Positions 36,075-48,000 of a stretch of 64,000 bases of DNA are shown piece after piece; the first letter of the stretch is position 1, and every line of letters starts with the position of its first letter. Source of the DNA: Neckera pumila (taxonomy: Eukaryota; Streptophyta; Bryopsida; Hypnales; Neckeraceae); the NCBI GenBank assembly GCA_963969595.1, contig OZ018416.1, forward strand, positions 5,596,065 to 5,660,064. Direction: 5' to 3'. The position numbers and the translations under genes were made by a program. The notes beneath the pieces are model-generated. The model was not told the origin of the DNA, made no database searches, and was given only the letters and a program-made list of their open reading frames with translations.

Positions 36075-36444
36075 AGAGAAAAATCCAACCCTCCGGAGGG
36101 CTGCCCCACAGACCCCTCTAGTACCTTGAAATTTAGTTTTAAGGGGCTGAAAAAATAGTTTTTCCCCTATTTCCGCGTAGTAGTTTCTGCTGTGCCAGTT
36201 GCACAAGAACCGAAATTTGCAAAAAATTAATAATAATAATATTGGTAATAATCATTTTTTTTAATCTTTAAAAAAATTAAAAAAATTAAATTAAATTAAA
36301 ATTTAAAAAAAAAATCTCCAAAATGTGACTACTCCACTCTAACTGCTCACCAAGGGCACTTTTCCAAGTTGATAGGCCATGCATGAAATAGTTTGGCATG
36401 TCAACTTGGAACAGCCTGCCCACGGGCTAAAATTTTCTCTAATG
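36075..36444. mobile_element. CATTAG-ended foldback MITE, copy
   Basis: The left part has ccctccggagggctgcccca and the right end is AATTTTCTCTAATG. An inner inverted pair surrounds aagttgataggcc and ggcatgtcaactt. Its left CATTAG is eroded. A loose left end of the same family (cattagaaaaaattccaagc) lies at about 36651. Confidence 0.55.
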
Positions 36445-37060
36445 AAAGATTATGCATAAACCTTGCCAATGGCACAATACACAAGTTTGTCTTACTAGAG
36501 GTAGGATATATTTGACATTTGACCATGTCTTCAATTATACTTTCTCCAAAGGTTTACACTGAAAAGATAGGACCTATCAACAAGGTAATTCACCAAAAAT
36601 GATTTGATTTTTGGGCTAATAGGTGCATGTTTTTCATTTCTATAATCTCACATTAGAAAAAATTCCAAGCCTCTAGAGGGCCACTCCAGGGTGACCCAAC
36701 CAATCTATTATTTGAAAATAGGCATATAGCCACAGTAAATAGTCAGAGACTCAGAGTGTGTGAATTTTGGGAAGGATGTCTGGATTCAGTAATAAAACTG
36801 TAGTACAAGTCTAATTAACTAGGTAATTAACCAAATTCCATAAATTTAACCAAAATGAAGTGGATTTTGATGCTAATTGTCAAAAAAATTAAACACTAGT
36901 GATTTTGAATTAGCTTTGTAAGCCAAATAGTTTAGTGAATTTGAAATTCGGAAGGGAAGATATTTATGCAAGTGGGATAGTAGGTACTGCAATCCCTGTG
37001 GGATATGTAAAATTAGAACTAATAAGAGCACAACTACTCATAGTTAAGTAAAAAGCAAAA

Positions 37061-37430
37061 ATTGTGTTAGAAGTCGAATTTCAAACCTCATTTAGGCATA
37101 GTAGAATATTTTTTCTCAAAAATCTTTGAACTACAAAAGTGTGTAGAATCAATGTAGTTTTCATCTCCAAGAATCTGTTTGAGGGTTAGAGCTTCCAATA
37201 AAAACTTACAGACAAAATTCTAAAAGGGATTGGAAGCAAAAATTTCTTTGACATTTAAACACCCTTTTAGAATTTTGTCCATAACTTTTTGTTGGAAGCT
37301 CTAAACCTCAAACAAATTTTTAAAGATGAAAACTACATTGATCCTACACATTTGTTGTAGTTCAAAGATTTTTGAAAAAAACTATTCTACTATGCCTAAA
37401 TGAGGTCTAAAATTTGACTTTTAACACAAT
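37061..37430. repeat. Long hairpin, 168-bp arms, 33-bp loop
   Basis: The arms 37061-37228 and 37262-37430 are imperfect reverse complements along their whole length; long exact blocks include cctcatttaggcatagtaga and aaaatctttgaactaca. The outer border word attgtgtta is mirrored by taacacaat. No target duplication was noticed. It is a foldback element or a source of double-stranded RNA. Confidence 0.88.
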
Positions 37431-38085
37431 TCTTGAATTTGAACAATGAGTGATCTCTCTTCAATATATTCCATATTCTTTGAGATTTCACCATGGATAA
37501 TTGAATTTTCTATATAAACAACCTCTTCACCCTTCATTTTCACCAATTGTCAATCAATTATGATTATCACATTGCCATTAAAAAAGATTTTGATAGTAGA
37601 TGTCAATGGACTAATTTTGACATTTGATTTTTTTTCCACAACTTGGTTAGAGTACAAGGTGTGCAATAATAATCAAAGTTAAGGTGCATTATCATACCTG
37701 AACCCTGATTATTTTATGCTTTGTACTTGGATATTGAACCACTGAAACATTTGACATTGCGGTGCAAGGTGAATGATTATATGGGAAAAAGCAATCATTT
37801 ATCCAATTTAAATGTTACTATGGGGTCCTTTCAGCTACTCTGGAGCGGGTCACTTAAGGCCTGCAATTTTTTGTAATGAAAATCATCCATCCACCACTTT
37901 TTGGCCTTGGTGTCCTTATAAGATTAAGGATGTTATATTGATGAATTCTAAGAACCAAAAATTCACCAAGTGAGCATCCCACTCTCTCAAGTAATATTGT
38001 TTAGCAATGTTGTATGTTATCATAGTCAATCTCTAGAGGTTGAATATTCTATCATTGTTAGATAATTATTGAAAATTCATTCAAG

Positions 38086-39272
38086 TTAACCCCTAAAGGT
38101 CAGAGACTATGTTTTCATCAAAGACGCTTCAAAATTGCCATTTCTAATACTAAGTACTAAATTTTAGAAAAAAAAAAATTTTTAGACACATATAATCGTA
38201 GGATCTTGACATCTTGCAGTAAGCTTGTTTGAAAAGATGTCGAAAAAATTTCAGAATTTTCCACCCTATATATTGGAAGATATTAGCGTTTGAATTGACA
38301 AAACCCCTGTTTTTGGCCCTGCGAAAAAATGGGCAGCTACACTTCACAAGGTTGCATTTGTATGAAAAAATGTCCATAATGGTGGTTACTCTTTGGATTC
38401 ATTCTTCAAAGCAAGTTGGCTACATTAAAGAAAATTTAAACCTTCTAGAGGGCTGCTCCAAGTGACAAACCAAGCTATTTCAAAGCTTGGTTTGTCACTC
38501 TGAAAAAGTACCGCAGTGAAAAGTCAGCCAAGCTGACTGCTTATCAAAACAATCAATTTTTATTTTTTAATTTTATAATAAATTTTAAACTCTTAAAACT
38601 CAGTTCTTGCGCCACTGTCACTACAATTTCAATTGGGCGGAAATAGGGGAAAATGATTTTTTCAGTCCAAAAAAAACCCAAAAAATTTCAGATCATTTGG
38701 AATTGTGCAACATATAGGAAAAAAATGGTAAGTAGAAAGAAGTAGAGAATGATTCAAAACACTAAATTGTTAAGAATTTAATTAAAGGAATTGAAAAATG
38801 CCAATTCCAAGGATTGTAATGTTGTAATAAACAATCTACATCAGCTATGGTTTTATTTTTTTCAAAAATACTAAAAATTGAATTAAATAAAGGACTCCAA
38901 AGTTTATTTTAGAGTAGGGAATCTATAACTGCCCGCAAACTAGAAAACTTTACAATTTTAATCTCATAAATCAAAATGGAATGATTCAAAGCTTTCCACC
39001 TATATATAAATCTAGAAAACCAATTTTAAAAATTTTATTTTTTTTAAAAGTGATTTTTCTGAATTTTTTTTATTTGCCCGTCAACAGCTAAAAATGACAT
39101 ATCATGCAATAACTATGTAATCAAAAGTTTCAAAAATTGTTTGGCCTTAAACATATTCCTTGGGCACATATTGTGTGAAAATTTCAAAGAAAAAAAAACA
39201 CTTTCCATTCATAGTGAGCTGCCCAAAATTGCTATGTTGCCAAAAAAAGCCGTTTGGTCCTATAGGGATTAA
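38086..39272 (-). mobile_element. TTAA-bounded element, copy 5, subfamily B, with nested insertion
   Basis: It starts TTAACCCCTAAAGG and ends CCTATAGGGATTAA, read in reverse relative to copy 4. About 265 bp from 38425 to 38688 interrupt it between ggctacat and tttcagatcatttgg, two parts that adjoin in the other copies. Without the insert it would be about 920 bp. Confidence 0.75.
38425..38688. mobile_element. Foldback MITE nested in a TTAA element
   Basis: It has the family words ttctagagggctgctcc and a short inverted pair around caagctatttcaaagcttgg. The tcagccaagctgactgc word and ccactgtcactaca are shared with 21306-21639 and 27412-28352. The left CATTAG is reduced to cattaaag. It shows that this family was active after the TTAA element had inserted. 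Confidence 0.6.
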
Positions 39273-40130
39273 ACTTGGTAGGAAATGGTATTCTAATAAT
39301 ATGTCACCGCACATTAATTTATCTGAGGTTGTGTCCACTCACTTGACTAAAGCTTCATCCCTTAGTAATATTTTTACATGATTTATTAGATAACTCGTCA
39401 AGGAAACTAAAGTAAATTAGCTTGTGACAAGCAAAAGATCTATGACAAATACTTAGAGAATGACTCATAACAGTCTTGCATCAATCCATTACAAACAATT
39501 TTCAAATAAACGAGATTTGGCCAACATCGGTGCCTATAATCAATGTCATGGACAATGGCGATAGAGTGATTAGTGACTGCAACAAGAACTTCCATTTTTA
39601 AGCATAATTTCATTACAAGAAGTGACTTCTTTTAAATCTTCATGTTATGGGCCATGTTAGGAATTGAAACATTGTGACAAAGGTAGTTTGTTTCTAAAGT
39701 GACTATTTAATCCTACCTAACTCATCATTGACAGTAATAGATATTTCAAGCAACATATCACTCATTCCTAGATAGGAGTTGCATTTAAAACATGGTCGAT
39801 TTTAGAGTAGACTACCTTACTTTAGATGACTGTGATGACCCATCATAAAAACTCTCTTTGTCGATATTACGAATAGTCTAAAAACTCTTTTTGACCAAAT
39901 GAATTGGATAGCACACTTCAAAGATTCATAATAAATTCATACTTTTTCAAAAAAATAAAATTTCAATTGTTCTCCCCATCATTTCTCACATTTATCTTTA
40001 AGTATGGAATAAAAAAATTCAATTTTTTCCAACAATGCCATCAGGGCATCTGCCTGTCATGTGCTGGGATGCTCCCAAATATCCAAACCCAGTACGGCGA
40101 GCTCTCCTGATTCACCAGAGCAGGAGTCCA
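39273..40130. other. Intergenic, no gene seen
   Basis: AT-rich, with no supported frame or terminal repeat. It leads into the less AT-rich upstream region of the lipoxygenase gene. Confidence 0.45.
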
Positions 40131-40138
40131 TGCCAGCC

Positions 40139-40241
40139 CTGACGTCACTCCACGTCAGTGACGTCACCATGCAGAATTCGTGCATAATCACATGCAGTCA
40201 CGCCTTCACTCCACTCAGACTACCGTAGTCAAGACCACGTG
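40139..40241 (+). promoter_or_regulatory. bZIP-type motif cluster upstream of lipoxygenase
   Basis: Two TGACGTCA-type sites (40140-40147 and 40158-40166), a CACGTC between them and a G-box CACGTG at 40236-40241 lie within about 100 bp. Plant bZIP factors (TGA, ABRE-binding) and bHLH factors use such ACGT cores. The cluster is about 1.1 kb upstream of the TATA box, so its link to the gene is an inference. Confidence 0.45.
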
Positions 40242-41259
40242 CCGAAAATAATCGTCCAACACTTTTTTCTTTTACTTTTTTTTGAAAATTTAAAGTTTAA
40301 AACAATTTGAAACAAATTCTCCGTATAAGAGCCTGTTGCCATTGGAATGGAGGCCCGTCCAGGTTGACCACGGGCAGAGCATGCAAAGAAATCTGAAATC
40401 TCCCCCTCACTTACAGTTCACAAAGCAAGGTCCGGCGGACCGAGGCTCCGGAAGGTCCAATCCTGTTTTCTACTTTTACACATCTGGAGGCTGGAGGTTC
40501 AGGCCTGGACCCCTCCAGCTCCCCACTGGCAACTGGCTCTAATTCATACACTTCAAAAATTGCCATAGGTAATTGAGAAATTTGACTTTCCCAAGTTAGT
40601 GAACAAATTTTGGACATGTTGAAATAAGCTGGTAGGGGGTCCATGAAGTTCTTTGAGGCACAAGAGCCTCTCCTATTGCAGAGATACATTTTGCTATCTC
40701 ATTGCACCAACAATGTGCAACTAATATATATATTGTACAAGGAGGACGCTTTTAGAGCCCAAGTACTATGATCACTACGATTCAACTTCAAAAATTCATA
40801 TCTAAATAATTGCATAAATCTTCCTAAATTAGGAAATAACTTGGAGGTGCCAAAAAATTAATTTCAAGAAATATAACCTCACCAAATTAATTATCAAACC
40901 TTAATTGAGGGCTTTACCATACACGTAATACACTAGCAAAAAATGATTTTTCAAAATCTTCAAAACTTATTTATTTTATGGAAGTGTGTGTTACTTGTAT
41001 CACAACTTTGTTAGTATCCAAATTTTGTTTAAAATCTCTAGTTCCTGAATTTTTGTAAGTGTATCAAACATTTTGAAAGCCACTGTTATCTCGGCGGAAT
41101 AGGAGAACTGCTCCATATTTCCTTCACCGCTCCAAATTTGAGCAAGAAGTCATACACGGTACGTGAGTTTTAAAGAAAATCGTGAGCTACTTACTTACCG
41201 TTCAGGAGACTTTGAGCTTCGCTAGACCCGTCCGGGAACGTGCTTCTGGTAGCAGCTTC

Positions 41260-41267
41260 TATAAAAG
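41260..41267 (+). promoter_or_regulatory. TATA box of the lipoxygenase gene
   Basis: TATAAAAG in a GC-richer setting, about 790 bp before the ATG at 42058. Transcription would start near 41290 and leave a long leader, possibly with an intron. No other TATA box as good is seen closer to the ATG. Confidence 0.5.
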
Positions 41268-41414
41268 CGGCGGGTTCGATCAACCCAATGTGGACTTGGG
41301 GCATCATCCTGCCGGGATCCTGCGTCGATCGATCGGTCTCCTTTCCTTTGTTCAGAGAGTTCGGGGAAATCTCAGTCGTCGGACCTTGGGCGAAACGCCA
41401 CGAAGTTCCAAAGT

Positions 41415-41570
41415 CCGAGCTAGCGAAGCTGCCTGCTGTCCGATCGAACGCAAGCTAAGGTGGAATTCCGACAATACGTAGCAGAGCGAGCAAGCACGTG
41501 CACGTACTGGCCGCCATTGCTCCACAAATCTGAAAACGTTCTAGCTTGTCTTGGAGATCGCTCCGGCAGA
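41415..41570. repeat. Upstream segment duplicated into lipoxygenase intron 1
   Basis: The block with gagctagcgaagctgcctgc, gagcacgtgcacgtactggcc-like sequence and ctagcttgtcttggag recurs at 42722-42880 with few differences. It carries ACGT cores (cacgtgcacgt). It lies in the presumed 5' leader. Confidence 0.85.
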
Positions 41571-42057
41571 CTCCGGCTCTGGTCTAACTTGACGCGTTAA
41601 TTACGCGTTGTTACACGCATACGATTTCGACTCTCAGTTTAATTGCAACGTAACTGCCAGTTTGAAAGAGTTCGTGACTTTCATTACTTAAGTCTGTTAG
41701 GATTTCGAGTCTCAGTTTGCAGCTTCCGAACAGTTTGGAAGCGTTCGTGACGCTGACGGAATTGTAAGCACGTCTGGGTGTGAATCCAATTTGTAATCGC
41801 GACGTCCAAGCTAGTTTGAAGTGGCATTCCTTGTTGCATTTCAGATTTCTACTACGTACGTGACTGTTCAAATTTTTGAGTACGAGTTTGATCGGATTTT
41901 TTGGAAGTGTACGAGGTTGGGGAGATTGCTTGCTTGGTATCTAGCTTTGTGTGGGTTTCTACGAGACTAGAGATTTGGAGCTCGACAGTAGATTACTTTG
42001 TGGGTTTCTGATTGGAATTGTCGATTGCGAACTCCAGGTAGCTCGAACTCTTTTGCA

Positions 42058-45000
42058 ATGGCGACGCCAGGTCCTCTCGGCTCCACAATCATCCCATCGC
42101 CAGCGGACGGCGTCCTCCCGTCCTCCGTGCCTCCCCCTCCCACAGTCCAAGTCCCTCAAAAGGCGCACGGCATCCTCTCCCGCCATGACCTCATCATGCT
42201 ATTCTCCCGGGAGATTCCGTTGGCGCAAGCGAAGCCCGTGGCGGAAGGCACAGTGCCCGCGTGGGCGCAGACCACGAACACGGTCATGAAGACAGCCGCA
42301 GCGGAGGTTCAAGGGGTGACCACCGAAGTGGGTTCCAAGGTGGAGAAGCTGTTCCACCAGCTGCTTCCCCTGGGGTCCGACGAAGGGGTGACGTACAAGG
42401 CCACGGTCACTATTCAGAAGAAGATTTTGGTGCTGGATCTCACGGATTTGGTGGCGGATAGTGGGGATGATCTGGCGGAAGTGCTCGGGCAACATGTGAC
42501 GTTCCAGCTCGTCAGCACCAAAATCGATCCCAGTAAGTACCCGCTCTTGAATTTAATTGATTTACAGTAGCTTGTGTCGAGGGATGTTTGCAAATGCTTA
42601 CTGTGTGCAAATTGCATTTCATCATAATATTGTGCACCTAGTCTATGGTAGGATTAATACGGTTCGCCCCCGCTTCCTGGCTCGGGGAAAGGTTACTGCC
42701 GTTCCTCGATCTCAGTTGTCAGAGCTAGCGAAGCTGCCTGCTGTCCGATCGAACGCAACCTAAGGTAGAATTCCGACAGTACGTAGCAGAGCGAGCGAGC
42801 ACGTGCACGTACTGGCCGCCATTGCGTGCTCCACATATCTGAAAACGTTCAATTCTAGCTTGTCTTGGAGGTTGCTCCGGCAAATTGGTTCCAACTTCTG
42901 CAAGTTCTGCGAGTTCTGCGAGTTCTTGACATTGATTTACAGTAGCTTGTGTAATTTACGAGATTCCGGGCGCCGTTTTGACATAGATTTACAGTAGCTT
43001 GTGTCGAGAGATGCGCAAATTCTTATGCAAATTGCATTTCATCATAATATTGTGCACCTAGTCTACGATAAGATTAATACGGTTCCCCCCCCCCTTTCCT
43101 GGCTTCCTCTGCTTGAGGGTTCACTGCTCCATTTTAATGGAGTTCCGTCAATTTAACGAAATTGACATTCATTGCTTTCGGTACGCAGATCGATTGTGCA
43201 TTGCGTTAATTTTACACCTGCTCTTGTTTGCAAGATCTTAGAACAAACATCACCAGAAGTTGCGGTGAGAGTGAATGTAAAAAGGAGATTCCATGGTTTG
43301 AATTTGTGATCAGAGTCGTTATAATTATTTGCAGATTCCAGAGCTGGTAGAAATGTGACATTCAATTGCCCAGACCTCAGAACATTAGTACTTGAAAATG
43401 ATGCTGAAAGCTTTAAAACCTAGGAGGTTCGAACTGAAGTGGTCATTTGGCTTTTTAGTAGTCAATTAGATCTTTGAGGTTCTCTATTCTACTGTAGAAT
43501 CCTTAAGAGGGAATCTTTCACGTTGCAGTAGACTGGTAGACAGATTTGATCCATGGGCTTGACTTATATCAGAGTTGTCCCTTTTAGATACGAGTTAGAG
43601 CTAGGGCTCTGGTTTTCAGTTGGTTGACTTAAAACTGCTTGAGTTTCTCAAAACGGCAAGATCCCACAACTGGGGGGACACGGCGAAAAGCCTTTGAATA
43701 TGCCGGTAGAATTCCACCATGTTAACGAAAATTTGAATGTGTGCAGAGACGAAGAAGGTTGCAGTGAGTGAGGAAGTGCCGATTCTGAATTGGGTGTTCA
43801 CCCGCGACATGGTGGTGCCAACCAACTTCCGCTTCAACCTCGACTTCCGCGTTTCCGATACCTTCGGCCCGCCAGGCGCCATCATCGTAAAGAACCGCCA
43901 CGTCCACGAGTTTCTGCTCGTCTCGTCCTCCGTGCAAACGCCCGACAAGAAAGTATTCAACTTCCCGGCCTATTCCTGGGTGTACAACACCAATTTCAAA
44001 AGCGGCCGCATATTCTTCAGCAACGATGTATGTAATCCTTCGCTCCATATATACAAAGTTCCTTCTCTTTTCTGCTGCTTTCCAACAACTAACTTTCCGG
44101 GTAGCCACGTTCCAATACCGGAGTCTCATTGCCCTGCGATTTCCACCAGGCTGATAGTTTTTGCAGTGGTTTTGCAAGGAACTTTAGATATCTATCACCA
44201 GTTTTGAAATGGTTTAGTAAAACACTATGCACTGTATAATTGGCAATTATTAGAGATTGCAATCGTTTTTGCCACAGTTTCGGCATAGGTATGCATTGGC
44301 ATACCGTAGGGTACAATTGCGGTGTTTCCCAGTGGAATATAGTCCAATAACGTTGAAATATCATTACCATTGCTGGAGACTTGAATTGAAAGTACTCTGC
44401 GAATGAAGTGTTGAATTCTGTGTGCTTGTTCAAGTTTTTTGAGCAATTTGTGGCCATGGATTGCAGGTGTACTTGCCCAAAGACACGCCGGAGGGATTAG
44501 TAGCGTTGAGGGACCAGGAGCTTCAGAATCTGCGCGGCAGCGGCGATGGCGAGCGCAAGTATCAGGACCGGATCTACGACTACGACGTTTACAACGACTT
44601 GGGCGACCCAGACTCGAATGACGCGTCGAAGCGACCCGTGCTCGGGGGGAACAAGGACCTGCCGTACCCGCGGCGATGTCGCACAGGCCGCAAGCCCACC
44701 AAGAAAGGTAAGCAAAAGTGTTGGTCCCCACTTTCTTAGCCACTGGGACCCCCATTTGCAAAAGAGTTGGAGGATTTTGGCTTCGCATGGGGACGCATTG
44801 GGTGACGAAAATGATCTAACGAAGTTTTAGTAAAGCCAGAAAGCGAAAAGCGGTGTATCAGAAGTGGACATGGGAAATTTCACAACATTGCAACTATTGC
44901 CTTCTTGACAACTTTCTCTTGGTCGCTCATCAGGACTTTCTGGTTCATGGATTTATTTGAGTGTGACAATTGTATACCAAAGTCGCACTATTTTAAATTC

Positions 45001-48000
45001 GCGCAGGTTAAAATATTACTGTGTGGATTGATTTTTTCAAAAAAAATTTGTAGTTACAGTACTCTTGGAGGTGACACTGTTAGCTGGGTGAACTTTTCTG
45101 CGTGTATTTCGTACTATGGTTTGGTGTACACAACTGTCTCATAGGTAAGAAGGTATGGTAGTCATAGAATAGGGTCAAGTTTATTCTCTGAACATGAAGG
45201 AGGTACAGATAAAAGTGAAGTGGTTGGGTGAGGAATTTTGTTTGAGTACTTTTCTCTATGTGTACTTCCTCCATGGTTTGGAAGTAGGGGGCTAAGCACT
45301 TAAAAAATGAAAGACATATCTTCACTGCGAAGTCTAGGAGCGTGAAGGAAGGACATCCGTAGAACTGCAGTTCTGTCTAAATGTTTCAAATACTGAAGCT
45401 AGGTTTGGACTTTTTTTTCACCCCAGCTAATCTTCTTCGATGTGCTTTGATAACTTGGTACAACTTGAGTGTTGATCTTTCAATAACTAAAGTTTCGATA
45501 GTTTGTGCAAAGCTTACCTTCTAACAGTTCCAAATAGTTCAGCTCAGTTTCGAATTTTCTTGTACCGTGTCTAATCTAGATCGATGCGCTTCAACAATTT
45601 GCTAACATGAATGTTGGTAAATCAATAACTGAAGAGTTTGGATAGTTTGTGCCAAGTCAATCTTCTCAATGTCCCCGGGACTGTCCCCAATACTTGTTGT
45701 AAGCTCCATTTCGAGATTTTTTGCACCTTGGCTAATTCAGTTCGATGTGCTTCGATAATCTGGTTCCAAAAGTGTTGATAATCTGCTTACACGAGTGCTG
45801 ATAGTTGATTTGCTTGCGCGAGTGCTGATGAATTGACACCTTGGAGTGTTGACACCTGGGAGTGTTGATAACTTGCGCATTGATAATCTTTATCTTGTCT
45901 GCCTCCCCCTGCAGATCCCAAATCGGAGAGCCGCGGTTCCCTCCTCGCGTTCTACTACATCCCTCGCGACGAGAAGTTCGACCAAGTCAAATTCTCCGAC
46001 TTCGCGGCCGAAACTGTGCGCAGCCTGCAGCACTCCATCCTGCCTGTGCTCCGAAGCGCCGTGCGCGACAGAGACCAGGAATTCAACAACCTGGATGACA
46101 TCGAGACGTTGTACCTCCCCAAGGACACGCCCATGTTGACGCCCTTCAACCTCATCCCGCAAAACGCCTCGCCCACCAGTCCCGTGGCCAAGGCCACGGG
46201 CACGGATCCCGCGGCGTATGACCCCTTGACGTTCATTCACGAGTATGCCTTTCCGTCGGGACCGGACAGAAATCTCATCCATTTCCCGTTGCCGCAAGTC
46301 ATCTCAGGTGCGTGTCGATCTCCTGTTCAAGCCATGGCGTTTTTTCTATTGATCCCTGTTTTTCTTTCTTAGTGCTGTCGGCGGTAAAAATTGCTAGAGC
46401 GTCGCTTTGGCCAGAGCTGAAAGAGAGCCAGTACCATCTGTAAGGTGGAAGTCCTGCACTACAATTGTCAAGACGCTGTGTCTAAGAGAGTTTTGTGTCT
46501 GATATGTTGCAGCTAGTGACGAGGCTTGGTCAGAAGACATCGAATTTGGGCGGCAGATGCTCTCAGGGCTCAACCCTCTCCTCATTAAGCTAGTTAAGGT
46601 ATGTCAATACACTGAAAAATGAAGCCTGACAGGGTGATCACCCCAGCCTTTTCATATACCACCCACCTCAAACACAGCCAACGCATATTCAATCCTGTGC
46701 AGGAAATGGACTACTGTCCGACGATTAGAATGCAGCTATGTATTCAGTGCGTACGTTTTTCATAACCGGTTGCGCTTTCTAACTTGCTATCCTGCTCCTT
46801 GCAGGAGTTTCCAATCAAGAGCACTCTGGACCCTGCCGAATTCGGCGACCCCATCTCCGCCATCACAGCCGACCACATCAAATCAGGGCTTGAGGGTCTC
46901 ACAGTCGACCAGGTAGGCACCGACTCTTGAGGATCTAAGCCCTTAAACTAGTTTGAATGGGGGTTCCATTGAACCAGCTTGACAAAAAAATTTGAGGTCA
47001 TATGGAGACTTTTGTTTCCTCCAATTTTGTTTAGATTGAACACATACAATGTCCTTCGTTGGGTCTGGTGACATAAAATCTGAACCGTTCTGAAATTATG
47101 CTTTTCACAATATGATCCATGAAATTGTTATCAAACGATTTCAACAACACTGCGGACACTTATTTCGGGACGGAAGGAATCGAACTACCCCAACAAACTG
47201 TGTAGAACTCATCTACAACAGTAAATAACTCATGATGTCTTATGCTTTTCCTTCCGATTGACGATGATCATTCTTGTGCAAGAGCGGCTTGATGTGCGCG
47301 CAGTTCTCAATGTGTTCCTTGTTGGGGATTCCTTGTGTGCAGGCCTTGAAGGAGAAGCGGCTGTTCGTGCAGGACTACCATGACATCTTCCTCCCTTACT
47401 TGAACAAGATCAATGCTTTGGGGACGGGCGCCATGTACGCCCCTCGCACGCTGGTATTTCGGAGGAGCGATGACACAATCACTCCGCTGGCCATTGAGCT
47501 CGTTCTGCCGCCCAAGACAACGGGAGGCAAGAAGCGCAGCCGCGTCTTCACGCCTCCACCAAAGGACTCCACTAAGAACTGGGTGTGGGAGCTCGCCAAA
47601 GCGCACGTCGCCTCAGTGGATAGCGCCTACCACGAGGTCATCAGTCACTTGTAAGTCAAAATATTCACCTCATTCGGTTTCCGACTTTTGAAATTACGTC
47701 CTTACTGTTACCAACTACCAGTAAGCTTGCTTTTCAGATTGGATCGTCGTTCGGTGTTCCCTAATTTGGAGCTTGATGGATAGAACTGTTGATCGATCGA
47801 GTCGTGGTTTTGAGAACCTCCTGTTTGGATTGTCCAGTTCTGTCAGTACTTCCAGTTTTTTGTTGTTCCAAGACATGCGTGGCAGTGTTTGATGGTTTTG
47901 TTGCAGTTTCAGTGCTCTAATTCTTGATATTGGAGTCATCGTGAGCAGAACTTCTGGTTTTGATTGTCATGTCGTTGTTTTCAGTCAAGTTTTCAGTTCT

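Noticed and set aside
40336..40689. Overlapping frames on both strands upstream of the lipoxygenase gene
   Set aside because: Neither has a recognisable domain, and the area is full of short inverted words (ggaggc, cctcc) as in MITEs.
43722..44788. Long - strand frames of 151 and 187 codons
   Set aside because: They are shadows of the GC-rich lipoxygenase exons on the + strand and cross its introns.
46016..46372. A separate + strand frame of 118 codons
   Set aside because: It is the lipoxygenase reading frame of exon 4 read from an internal Met, not a second gene.
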